Positions 1-15,510 of a DNA stretch of 64,000 nucleotides are shown in pieces. How positions within the stretch are numbered: position 1 is the first letter of the stretch; each line of letters starts with the position of its first letter. Position numbers and translations under genes: made by a program. The DNA comes from Colius striatus (taxonomy: Eukaryota > Chordata > Aves > Coliiformes > Coliidae): NCBI RefSeq assembly GCF_028858725.1, contig NC_084790.1:808501-872500 (forward strand), in the 5' to 3' direction. Under the pieces are notes generated by a model that searched no databases, was not told the DNA's origin, and worked only from the letters and a program-made list of their open reading frames with translations.

Positions 1-3000
1 GGGGATGCACCTTGGTGATGCCAACTCCTGTTTAAAACCCTGGGCTGGTTAACAGGGGGACTCACACCAGCTTGGCAAGGCTGAGAGGGGTTTCATTCTA
101 ACATCTAGAGGTGCTGTGGAATTAAACCTGGGGAAAGCAACCACCCCTCTGGGGTATAAAAGGAGTATTGCAGCAGGAGAGCAGGAAGAGTGACCTGAAG
201 GAAAAGCATCTTGACAACAGCCAGAGCAGCAGCATCTTCTCATTGGTAAAAAGAACTTGGGTACTGGTGATTAGTTTTAAAGGAACTGATGTTTTTAGCT
301 CCTTTTCATCCATTGCAGTGACCTGAGGCAGACTTGGCAGAGGATGAGCCTTCAGACCCTCCCTACATACCCAGCATCACTCTCTAGTCACACAAGGATT
401 TAAGCAATGAAGCAATCATGCTTTGCTTGGGGGAAAAAAGCCCTGCTTGTCCAGCTTTGTGGCGTGCTGAAATGTGTGTCACCCTGTTGGGTCAGTGTTC
501 AGGAGGGGAACTTGAACCTGCCTACAAATAATGAGGGTCCATTTGCACCAGTAACACTGTCTCAGCTGGGTGGTTGGTTACTGCCCAAGCCAGGCTCATT
601 TCTGAGTCTGTTCCAAATGTGAAGGTAGTTTGAAGCAAAAGAGACCTGCTGAGCTTTTTGTTGTGCACTGCTGTTCCACATTTCACCTCTCTGCCACGAA
701 GGTAGGGTTACAGCAAGGCCCACAGAAATCCTTGGGGTTTCCTTACAAGAGACTGATCAGTAGCTGCCTTGGAAAGACAAGTAGCTTAGATAAGCAGAGC
801 AGAGCAGCCTGGCATACATTACCTGCAGCACTTTGTCTTCTCAGTGGTCGTTTTGAGGCCACACTGCTTTGGGTTTGCCTTCTCCTTAGCATGTGGAACA
901 GGTTTCCACGGGCTCAGTTTTGCTTCCAAGTCGTTTTTAGTTGCTCATACCCACGGCCTCCCAGTGTTTGCTTCTTCCTCCTGTGGCTCAGTGAGCGTGG
1001 GGCTGTCCCTGTAAGTAGATGTTCCACCCTCAGATCCCTTTCCCCTCCCGAGTTAAAGACACTGTCTTGTATTCCAGGAAGGAACTCAGGATTATTGCCA
1101 AACAGGGATGATAGGTAAGTGGATTGATCCCTACTGGGTACATGTTGGACTCACCCACACCAAACAATTAAAGGGGAGGTTTTATTGTTACTGTTTCCTG
1201 ACTCCACTGCTTTCCTGTGCCATTTGGATACATCTGAATGGACCTCAACACCCAAGCTTCTACCCCAGAGGCTGTACTTTCAGGTTACCTTCACTGGGAA
1301 GATCATCTTTGCTTTGTTATCCCAAACCCTTGGGCTGTTTATTTCTGAAACACCTGCCTGGAGGTGTTGCTCTCTCTAGGCTTCTTTTCCTTTCATTGGG
1401 TTAATGCTTGCAACAAGAAGTGTGGATGTTAAAGAATGGCAAGTCTCTCCACCAAATGGTATGGGGAAGGCAGGGAACTAAAAGCAGCTTGGAGTCCTAC
1501 AGACTGCACTGCAAGAGGAGCCATAAACTCAGTCCCCTTCAAGACCCTTCAGTGAGTGACTGAACAAGGCTGCAGTCACAGATGCCATCACTTTCTGTAC
1601 CCTGGAAAGCTCCTGATGCCTTTACAGCTAAAAGAAACCCAGCTGTTAAGCTCTTGAGCCTGGCAGCCAGCAGGACCAGGGGCTTCTGAAGCACCCATGA
1701 AGTTCCTGACTGGCAGCAGAGTAATAGTAATGAACAGACAAATGCAAAGGAAAGCAAACTTGTGCAGCTGGTGAGGAACTTGGCTAGCCAGGGTGGACCC
1801 AGTGTGTTTTTGTGCTGCTCTCCTGCAGGTAGGTGATGTCCAGATGCTCCAGAGCTCCTGCAGTCCTTGAGTGCTCCAGACTCAGGCAGTGACACCCGAG
1901 TGGGCCCTTCACTGGGTCCTGGCACCACGATAGAATAGTTCCTGTTAGGTTGGTGTGAAAGGGTGGTGTGTTGCCTTATGTGGAGCTGTACCCAGTTCTG
2001 TGTTAACAGCAAATAAAGCTCATCTCTGTGTGTGTGTCATCCCTTAGAGCAGCCTGCTCAATCTGCTGTGCTTCCCATTGCCTCATGTGTACCTAACAGC
2101 ATTTCCAGTCAGCTTTTACTGGGGGGGGTGGGGGATGTTTCACCTCACCCAAGAACTTCACAGCTACAGCTACTGCTTTCCTTCTGCCATGCCTAGGAAA
2201 GCTTGAGATGTTTCCTGAGCCACTGACCCAGCAGTGAAGGTGGAAGCCAACCATGTTTGTGGGTGCACTTCTGCCAGGTTAGCTGTGAGGGCAAACCAGC
2301 ACAGAAATGCAGTCCCTTCCCTGGCTTCCCTTGGGTTTGTGCCTAAATGTGTGGCTTTGAGGCTGGAGGGGCTTAATTGTGCCCACATTCTCTTCACAAA
2401 AGAACAAAGGGGATGTATTTGCATAAAGGAGATCTTTGGGGGATCAGTAAAATAACCAGCCCAGTCCCTGCTGTGCTTGAGGAGTGAGTCCCCTGACCCC
2501 AAAGCCTCAGCTTTCTCATCTGGGGGGAATTAGACTTGTGCTTTCCAAAAGTCTTCGAGCACAGCTGGAGTGCTGAAGCCTGAAGAGAGACTCTCCAAGA
2601 TACTTGGTGTTACATGGGAGGCTTTTCCACTCCACAAATGCTTTACCCTCAGAAAACCAAAGGTATTTTTCCTAGCTCTGTTTTAGCTGATGGCAAACAC
2701 GTTTGGAGGAGAGTGTTTCTGCTTGGAGGGGGGTCAGTACAGCCAGCCTGGAGCTTGCAAGGCCTGGACACTGCTTGGGAGGGATGGTGGCCTCCTGAAG
2801 GGCCAGCAGGCTTGTGGCCTTGGGCTATCTGTGTGCCATTAACACCTGCTCTGTTTCCCTGAGGTGCAAATGAGGTGTCAGGGAAGAAATGAACTCGAAC
2901 TGCAGTTTCCTGCCCCTCTGCTCTGTTTATGTGCCAGGAATGTAGATCACCAAACAGAAGCAGGGCTTGTGCTCTCCCTGTGTCATGCTGAAGGTTGCCA

Positions 3001-4954
3001 TCCTCTCAGCTCACATCCAGCTCACTCCCCAGAGCTTCTGTGCAAGGCAAAAGTTCAGAAAGGCAGAAATCTGCTGGCATGGGATGAAAAGCACATTGTT
3101 ATTATTTCATTTAATAGGGATTGGCAGAGAGGCTGGAGAACAATGGCAGGGGAGGAGTGGGCTCTGATGGGATTGTGCTGTCACAGGAGCTGCCAGTGCA
3201 GAGATCCCACTGATCCATGCCACTCCTCTCCTGAATATCATGTCTCAGCTCTTCAGGTGTAGGAAAGCAGTGCCAGTGCTTTGATTTGGTTTTTAATGCT
3301 GAGAATGTGATCTCTCATTGCTCTGCAATGCCTCTCCAGTGAGCCTTGCTTCAGTGAAGCTGCATGGCTGTGGCAGCTGAACCTGAGCTCTGGTGCCAGG
3401 GAGACCTCACCTCCCAGCCATCCCACAGGCAGAATTACAGCCTGTGCTGAGTGCTTCTCCTGCTAGGGACACTTTCTGGCTGCTCATCACCCCCTATTGA
3501 ACCACTCTGAACTGTCTGTCTCTAGAGCTCTTAAGTGATGGCAGAGTGCAGTGATTTGTGAGGTAATGTGGTTGGGTGCCAAGGGGGTCCCTGCCAGCCA
3601 GGCCTGATGGGGATGAAGCCATTACAGTGCTGGAGTGCTCAGGTGGCTGCAGATGTTACAGAAAAGCTGCTCTGTAAGAGCTGCATTTGCACTCTCATGC
3701 AAATTTAGAGCCTTCTGAGTGATTTTCTTGGAGCCTTCCAGCCCTGCTCTTTGTTACCCAGCTGAGGTGGGCGGCAGCTATTCATAAAGCACAGAGCCAA
3801 GGTGGAGGGAGGCTTCAGGGAGTGAAGTGCTGCTCCTGGGGTGCATGAATTTGGGATAAACTCAAGCAGTAGTGATTTGTATCTTTGTCTGCCAGTCACT
3901 GGGCTTAGCCTTGGCCCTTCTTCTAGCTGAAATAATAAACCATGAGCCAAAGAATCCTTGGCTTCCTGAGCACTCATCCTACAGTGCTAAACGTGGTGCT
4001 GCTCAGAGAAGCCTTCTGCTTCCTCAGCAAACACTGCCTGGGAAGAAAGAACACTTCCTAGCATCAGTCCTACAGCAGCATGAAGCTGGAGGGCTGACTG
4101 AACAGAGGCTACAGGGCTGATTTAGCAGAGGCCAGTGGCTCTGGTTCTGCTGAAGAAATTACAGTCTTGCTGTGAGTACTGTGGGAGGACTTGAACAGGC
4201 TGGTTTCACCCCAAGATGTGTTCCCAGGGCTTCTTTCCCTGAGCTGCTGGGGAGAAGCTCCCTGAGGATAAAGGAGTGGCTGGATTGCTGTTGCAGTGCC
4301 TTTGCTGTGCTGGGGGAAGGGGCAGCTGTGCAAAGTGCCTCCTGCAGCCATCCAGCCTCTGTGATCACCCACACGTATGCTGTGGTCCCAAAAGTCATTT
4401 AGAGCTCTGGGAGGATTAGAGTAATGAACACTTGCCTAAGGATTAGATGGACATTTCTTGAGTGTAAGCCTAGCTTAGATATTGATTTAGCTCAAATAGC
4501 TTTCTGGGAAGGCTGAGAGCTGGAGGAGACTGAGGAGCATTTCATTGCTTCAGCATCCTCCTTGTGCTACTGTGACAGTGCACTGCAGGCTTTTAATTGC
4601 CTCACCCCAGCGAGGGCTGGGGAGGAGGGGAGGCATGGCTGGAGCTGGCTGGGAATCCACTGGCCTTTGTCTGGTTACTCTGATGGGATGTTTTGATGAG
4701 ATGTGACTGGTTTAGAAGTTCAGTGCTGCTCAGCTGCCCATGAACTGCACCAATCTGCAGCAGTTTGGTGTTAGAGCAGGCTGGCTCCTGCCCCAGGTTA
4801 CATGTGGGTAACACAGCCCAGCCAGGTTCCTTGGAACTTGGCTCCTTGCAAGCCTGAGAAATCATTTCTGATGACAGATGCATCAGTTTAGGCCAAAGAT
4901 GCTGAGCTTCCTCGTGTTCCATACCTCACCTTTTGCATTAGCACAGCGAGGGCA

Positions 4955-5208
4955 GGGTGCAGTGCCCAGTGCCAGGCCAAGGGGCAGCGGGCACAGGCTG
5001 GCACACAGGCAGTGCCCCTGGCCTGGGAGGAGAAAGTCCTTCGGTGCTGAGGTGAGGGAGCCCTGGCCCAGGCTGCCCAGGGGTGTGGAGGCTCCTCAGG
5101 AGGTTCCCAACCCCACTTGGACACGTTCCTGTGCCCCCTGAGCCAGGGGAAGCTGCTGGAGCAGGGGCTGGGGCTGCAGCAGCTCTAAAAGTCCTTTCCA
5201 ACCCTTTC
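4955..5208 (+). repeat. CR1 LINE, 5'-truncated 3' tail
   Basis: The segment matches another copy at 60440-61060 (opposite strand) and part of the one at 57365-57735. Shared words include gagggagccctggcccaggc and gtggaggctcctcaggag. It ends in agtcctttccaaccc, typical of a CR1 3'UTR terminus. Only the 3'UTR portion is present and there is no coding capacity. Confidence 0.75.
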
Positions 5209-6489
5209 TCTCTTAAATATAGCCAGACAGCTCCTCCTTCCTTCTGCCCCCTGGGCTACTCAGCCTTGAGATGTCAGAGTCAGCTTTGTAAAGTCAGACA
5301 GACCTCCCCAGTGTGAGGAGTGATGAGCTCTCAGCACTCCTGAGGCCGTGGTCAGTGGTGTGTGGTCCCAGCAGGCACAGACAGCGGTGGAGCTGGGAGC
5401 TGCATGGCCTGCAGTTGCTCTGCACTTTGTTGCTTCTACTTCACAAGTGCTGCACAGAAAGAGAGCAGGAGGGAGGCTTTGGGGAGCAGAGACAGCAAAC
5501 CATCAGCCTCCATGTCCTTGTGCTGTCCCTAAAGCTGTGTGCTGTGAGGAGGGCAGGGCTGCTGGGCCTGTTCTAGGACATGCTTACAGGGGGGTCTCCC
5601 AGTGCCCCATTGCACCTCCCTCTTTAAAGGAAAAGGTCACAGGTCATTTCTGCTGGAAATAGCTGGGTCATTTGTTTTCCAAGTGGATGAGTGATCTAGA
5701 GCCTTGGCACCCAGGGAACATGACTTCAGCTCCCTGGAGCACTTTGGGTAGGCTTTTGAAGCCAGCCTGAAGGAGCTGATAGCATTGCTCAGGCCTTTTT
5801 GGGGAGTTTTCCTCACCTCCCTCTTGGAAAAACACAAGAATGGCTATTCAAGGTTCACCAGCCCCCACAACCCCCCTGAGCCCTTTACTTGTGCTGGTGA
5901 AAGGAGCTCTGTTGTTCCAGGTGGGATCAGTGCTGTGTCTGTCCGTGGTTGTGCCTCCCCGCTGCTGCTCCACACTCCCTCAGCTGCTCCTGTAGCTTGG
6001 CTGCCTCCTCCCCCCTCCCCAGAGCAGCTCCCAGTTGCTCCCAGTTGCTCCCAGGGCCTGCCTAGCCACGCTTGCCTTTGAGGGGGTTTTTTTCTCTCTT
6101 CCACCCGTGTCACATTTTTACTTTCTGTTGTGTTTTGTTTCCCTGTGTGATGTGACATTTTCAGCTGATGTACTGAAAGCAAACCCTTCTAATCTGGGAG
6201 CCCAGATCACAAGAGTGAGTCTCTTTTCTACTAGTGTCTATAGCTGTATTTTTTCTGTGTGTCCTCTCCCTCTGGTTTTGGTAATGCTCACCTGCATTTA
6301 GCAGACACAGTTTAGGTGAGAGAATCCTCTGTCTCGTCAGATCTTCCCCCTTCTCACAAAGCAATGTTCTCTTTACATTGGGCCAACTTCATTCCTCTCA
6401 TTTCAACTGCTGGGGTGGTTTTCAGATCCACTGTTTCTGTGTGGGTTGGTCTGGCTGTGGTCAGCTTTGGACACTTCATTACAAGACAC

Positions 6490-6815
6490 ACACTGAGGGG
6501 GCTGGAGCACAAGGGTGCTGGAGAGGGGCTGAGGGAATGGGAGTGTTGAGCCTGGAGAAGAGGAGGCTGAGGGGAGACAGGAGCACTCTCTGACACTCCC
6601 TGACAGGGGGCTGGAGTTTAGGCTGGAGCTGAGGCAGAGCTGTTTCCCTCAGAGGGGTGTCAGCCCCTGTGCCAGGCTGCCCAGGGAGCTGGGGGAGTGC
6701 CCAGCCCTGCAGGGATCCCAAAGCTGAGGTGCTGAGGCCATGGGGTTGTGCTGGGCTGGGCAGGGCTGGGACTGCAGCAGCTTCAGGGGCTTTTCCACCC
6801 ACAGTGATTCCATGA
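6490..6815 (+). repeat. CR1 LINE, 5'-truncated 3' tail
   Basis: This belongs to a second CR1 subfamily, also present at 14680, 50160, 56745, 58340 and 62940. Diagnostic words are ggagaagaggaggctgaggg, gtgccaggctgcccagggag and the 3' end cttttccacccacagtgatt. It is non-coding and 5'-truncated. Confidence 0.8.
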
Positions 6816-7375
6816 AGAGGCAGAGTCAGCCAGGCAGCAGGTTGATTTGGAGTGCACAGACAGTTCATGCTGGGGGAGGGGTTTCCTGCAGTGGCTGCTG
6901 CTCACAGGACATTGAGTCTTTCAGGTAATGCTGGAAAGCTGTGAAAGCTGGCTCCACAGTGCTTCTGGAATGGGGCCTTTGGAAGGGGAGTCCAGAGGAG
7001 TCCCTTGGGGTGGCAGAGGTCTGTGTTTGCTGTGCTCGCTGCTACTTCAGCTTGTGTGTGACACTAAGGAAACACCTTGTGAATGTTCACATGTAGTGGA
7101 AGGGGAAGCAGCAGCCCCCTTTCTCCTAGTGCTTTGAGACAAGGACTTCTCACAAATGTTCCTGAAGCCTGGGTTGTGCCATTTCTGTTGGAGCTGGATC
7201 TCTGCATTGCCTCAGTGGCGTTGGGACGCTGGAAAACGCCTGGGTTTGGCTTTGCTCCCTCACATGCCACAACTCCCGGGGAACTTGGTGCTTCTGCCCT
7301 CTGAAATGTTCAACCCCAAAAGACCTTCCAGTGTTTCCTTGCTTGAGAGACAGTCTCAGAACTAGGGAGGGAAGC

Positions 7376-7757
7376 AGGTCCCTGGCTGTGGTGCAGGTCT
7401 CTGGTTGTGGTGCAGGTCCCTGGTTGTGGTGCAGGTCCCTGGTTGTGGTGCAGGTCTCTGGTTGTGGGCAGGTCCCTGTTTCTCGTGCAGGTCCCTGTTT
7501 GTGGTGCAGGTCTCTGGTTGTGGTGCAGGTCTCTGGTTGTGGGCAGGTCCCTGTTTCTGGTGCAGGTCTCTGGTTGTGGTGCAGGTCCCTGTTTATGGTT
7601 CAGGTCTCTGGTTGTGGTGCAGGTCCCTGTTTATGGTGCAGGTCCCTGGTTGTGGTGCAGGTCCCTGTTTATGGTGCAGGTCCCTGGTTGTGGTGCAGGT
7701 CCCTGTTTATGGTGCAGGTCCTTGTTTATGGTGCAGGTCCCTGGTTGTGGTGTGTGG
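7376..7757. repeat. 19-bp minisatellite, about 20 copies
   Basis: Direct tandem repeat of a 19-bp unit, gtccctggttgtggtgcag, with variants gtctctgg.., ..gtttatgg.. and two 18-bp copies lacking one base. It lies 520 bp before the GPATCH8 exon at 8276. It stays open in all three forward frames because the unit contains no stop, so the ORFs over it have no coding meaning. Confidence 0.95.
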
Positions 7758-8143
7758 TGTTTTACTTGTTTCCCGTGGGAGGTTTCGGCACCTCCTCCAA
7801 TGTAAGGTGTACATTGCTTTTGTAAGGTGGAGCCCCGGGTAACCCTCTGGCACCAGCTAATCCCTTCCTCTTCTTTGGCCTGTGCTGTAAAGACTCGTGT
7901 CCTGCGCTGTTTGTCAAGTTTGCACCCTGCAAGAGCAGCAAAGCAAACCCTCTTCCCCCCTCCCGCCTTCTCCTTCCAGAGTGAGCTTGTCACTTGGGAA
8001 TCAGCTTTCCTGTACGTGCTAAAGAAAACCAGTAACCTTGACTGGGAAACATATCCACAGCCAGCAAGTCCTAGCCCAGAGTAGTGACCTGTCTTTCCCT
8101 GTAGCTGCTGGGAGGACGCAACGTGCTGCCTTTGGTTTGTTGA

Positions 8144-12599
<4,456 letters not shown>

Positions 12600-14490
12600 A
12601 GGAAGCCGGCGGGCAGGGGCGTCCGGGCGCGCGGCGGGACGGGGGGGTGACGTGGCTCCGGCCCCCAGGGGAGGCCGGAGGATTTCCTTTCGCTCTTTAG
12701 CAGCCAAAGAAGCCGAGGGCTGGAGGAGGGCTGGAGGAGGGCTGGCGGGGTGGGCACGGGCAGCGGCGTGGCTGCCGGCGGCTCCATGCACGGGGCAGCG
12801 CTCTCTGTGCCAGGAGAGACCGTCCGACGTGCAGACCAGCCCCAGCCCCTTGGAAAGGTTTGTTGTTTGAACTCCCTGGGTTCTCCCACACGCTCATCTT
12901 TCCTTCTGCCGCCCTGCACACGAGAAACGAGGGTTCATCCGCACCAACGGCGCTCTCGGGCCTCTCACGGGGTCGTTGCTTGCAGCAGGCAGCGGGGTGG
13001 AATCCCGGCAGGGGTGGGTCACTCCCGGCCGGGGCGAGGAGAGCAGCACCACAGCCTCCTCCCCACCCTCTCCCTCCAGACTTCGGGGCTTGGAGGGGTT
13101 TTTTTTCCCCCCTCGGTGTGAGCAGCAAAGGTGGAAACAAGATGTTCTGCAGCCTGAGAGACTGTGTGTGCCCTGACCCCAGCCAGGCTCGGCGGGGGCG
13201 GGGATTGCAGCGGCTCCCCAGGGCGTTTCTGCTGAGCGGGGGAGGGAATAAACCACCACACTGACCCTCCATCAGCTGCTCTGTGGGGAGAGAGCCCAGA
13301 GGGTCGAGAGAGAGAGGAGAAGTGCCCGTGGGAGCCGGAGCAATGCAGCGGGGCAGGGCGAGCGCCTGTGTCAGCCCGGGGCTCCTGGGGGTTGTGCAGG
13401 ATCCTCCTGGTTGGTTGGTTTCTGTTTGGGTTTTTTGTTTTTTTAATGTAAAGAATTGCACTGATCTCTGTAAAACAAAGATGCTGCTTTTTGTAGCTCA
13501 GATGAAAAAAGGTTACATTTGTAGTATACTGCAATAAGCTTTTGTAGAGGCGGTCTCAGCGGTACCCCGCTGGGGTGCGAGGCACGGCTGGAGGGAGGGA
13601 CGCTGGGGCAGCTTCCACGGAGAGTTCAGCCAGATGCAGAGCGGCTGAGGGCGTCTGTCTGAGCCAGCTCACGCGGTTGGGAAGCTTTTGTGTACTAGGA
13701 AATGTCAAAGCAAAAGCAAACCCCACGAAGAAAATGGACTCCCCGAGTCTCCACGGAGCGTTGTGCAGAGGAGACGGGGCGTGAGGGTCTGCCAGGGCTG
13801 GAGCTGGGCTGTGGGCTCAGGGCAGCCTCAGCCCCAGGTGGGAGATCCCCCCAGACGATGCACACACCTGCTGTTGTATGGGGTTTGTTCCTGTCTCTCC
13901 TCCCCAGGCCCCTGGGGAAGGAGCCTGCCCACCCCCTCCTTGCTCTGCTCCTCCCGGCCTCAGCCCGGGGAGAGGCTCTGCGTCCCTCCCCCAGCTCTGC
14001 CCCATCCCCAGCATCACCCCCTCGGGTCCTCCTCACCTTGCAGGGCCCGATTTCCGAGTGGGGGGAGACAGGATGTGACCCACATGGGGGCAGAACACCC
14101 CAAAGCTCCCCAGCCTCAGCTTGTGAGAGGAAGGCACTTGGTGTTGGAAGGGGTCAGGCTGGCACACAACGGTGGGAACGCCCAGCCAGGGACTCGGTTT
14201 GTGTGTAAATAACTAACAGAACACAGTGTTAACGTCTCAGTGCTGAGCTTCATGAGCTTCTAGATTCAACATGCGTCTGCTGGCACCCTCCACGCTGCCC
14301 TCAGGGCTTGGGGAGGGGGGGAGGGTTCTGACTTCCACAATAGTGCTACAGATAATTAACCTCTCCTTAACGAGCATAAACAGACTGTATTTAACTTTGT
14401 CACATAAGATATATATATAAATATATATATATATGCTGTAAAATGAGGGGAAAGGAAACCTTTCTAATAAACCCATGATTTGTGGAGGAG
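12600..14490 (+). other. GPATCH8: GPATCH8 3'UTR
   Basis: Non-coding stretch between the TGA at 12597 and the poly(A) signal at 14466. It is GC-rich at first, then AT-rich from about 13400, with a T tract (13431-13445), an ATATAT run (14408-14433) and a Pumilio-type motif TGTAAATA at 14204-14211. The motif TTGCACTGA at 13456-13464 fits the seeds of both the miR-130/301 and miR-148/152 families. An earlier AATAAA at 13247 could serve a shorter transcript. Confidence 0.75.
14466..14471 (+). terminator. GPATCH8: GPATCH8 poly(A) signal AATAAA
   Basis: Canonical hexamer followed within about 25 bases by a GT-rich element (gtgtgcttgtgtggg), as expected downstream of a cleavage site. It is the last good signal before intergenic DNA. 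Confidence 0.75.
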
Positions 14491-15392
14491 AAGTGTGCTT
14501 GTGTGGGACGAGAGGGAGCTGCCTGCCTGAAACTGCTTGCAACTGGAGTGTTGGGGGGGAAGATGCTGAGCTGCACACACAGAAAACGCACTGGAGTTAG
14601 TGCAGGTTCTTTGGAGGGGGTGGGATCTCTGCTGCTGCCATCCAGCTTGTGCAGCTCACAAGGGTGGCTGTGGGTGCTTTGTTTTTCCCCTGAGAGGTGT
14701 GAGCCCCTGTGCCAGGCTGCCCAGGGAGCTGGGGCAGTGCCCAGCCCTGGAGGGATCCCAAAGCCGTGGAGCTGAGGCTGTGGGTCAGTGCTGGGCTGGG
14801 ACAGGAGGCTTCAGCCGAGCAGCTCCCGTGGCCGTCCCCAGAGCTGCTGGGGACCCGGCTGGATGGGCACCTTTCCCTGCTGACCAGGGGACCCTTTGCT
14901 TGGCTGTGGGCTGTTTCCCCACCCTGGCACCATCCATCCCACCTCTGGCGCCCACCCTCACCAGAGCCGTTCCCCTGCAGTGTGGATGCTCATTCTACGG
15001 CTTCCCCCGGCCCCCTGGGAGGGTTTTGGGGTGCCCCTGGGCTGGGGAAGTTGGGGGCTGTTTGGTGGCAGTGCCTGGTGTGTCTCTGCAGCCGCGGGGG
15101 AGCCTGGGGGCACAGCGGCTGATCCCCCTCCCTGCTGCGTTTCCTCTGGCTGGGCTGCGGCCGCCTGCGCCCCGCGATAGGCAGCCCGGGGGGGTCTGGG
15201 GGGCTCAGCCTGGCTGCAAGGAGAGTGGTGGGCACAGGCTGCTGTGCTGCTCCCCCCCAGTGCCACGGCCACCCCCTGCCCCGCTCTGCCAGCCCGGGAC
15301 AGGCCCCTCCACCCCCAGGCTGAGAGCAGCGTGTGCCCCCACCTCCCCCAGCCCCTCTGCAGCTGCGGCAGCCGTTGTGTGTGCAGGGGGAG
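14490..15392. other. GPATCH8-ITGA2B intergenic spacer
   Basis: About 0.9 kb between the GPATCH8 poly(A) site and the ITGA2B promoter. Apart from a CR1 tail fragment at 14680-14812 I see nothing recognisable. Long forward ORFs here have no family resemblance. Confidence 0.6.
14680..14812 (+). repeat. CR1 LINE tail fragment
   Basis: Contains gtgccaggctgcccagggag, cccagccctggagggatccc and tcagtgctgggctggga, in the same order as the other copies of this subfamily. The very 3' end is worn away. Confidence 0.75.
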
Positions 15393-15452
15393 CCCTTCCT
15401 GTGCCCCCCCGGCCCCGCCGTGCCCGGCCCCGGCTGCATCCCCCAGATAAGG
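15393..15452 (+). promoter_or_regulatory. ITGA2B: Putative ITGA2B promoter: Ets-like and GATA motifs
   Basis: AGATAAGG (15445-15452), a perfect GATA-factor core, lies 58 bp before the start codon. CTTCCTGT, an Ets-type core on the complementary strand (GGAA), lies at about 15393-15400. No TATA box is seen. Mammalian ITGA2B uses a TATA-less promoter with GATA-1 and Ets sites to restrict expression to megakaryocytes; the layout suggests the same logic for avian thrombocytes. That link is inference. Confidence 0.55.
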
Positions 15453-15510
15453 CCGGGCAGCGCCGTGCCGAGCCGTGCCGAGCCGTGCCGAGCCGCAGTG
15501 CCGCGAGGCG

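Noticed and set aside
1078-1114. 37-bp exon-like segment between ttgtattccag and gtaagt
   Set aside because: Good-looking splice signals by chance. Length is not a multiple of three and no GPATCH8 sequence matches it.
7331-7842. Cys/Val-rich + strand ORFs of 130-164 codons
   Set aside because: Translations of the 19-bp minisatellite, open in all frames.
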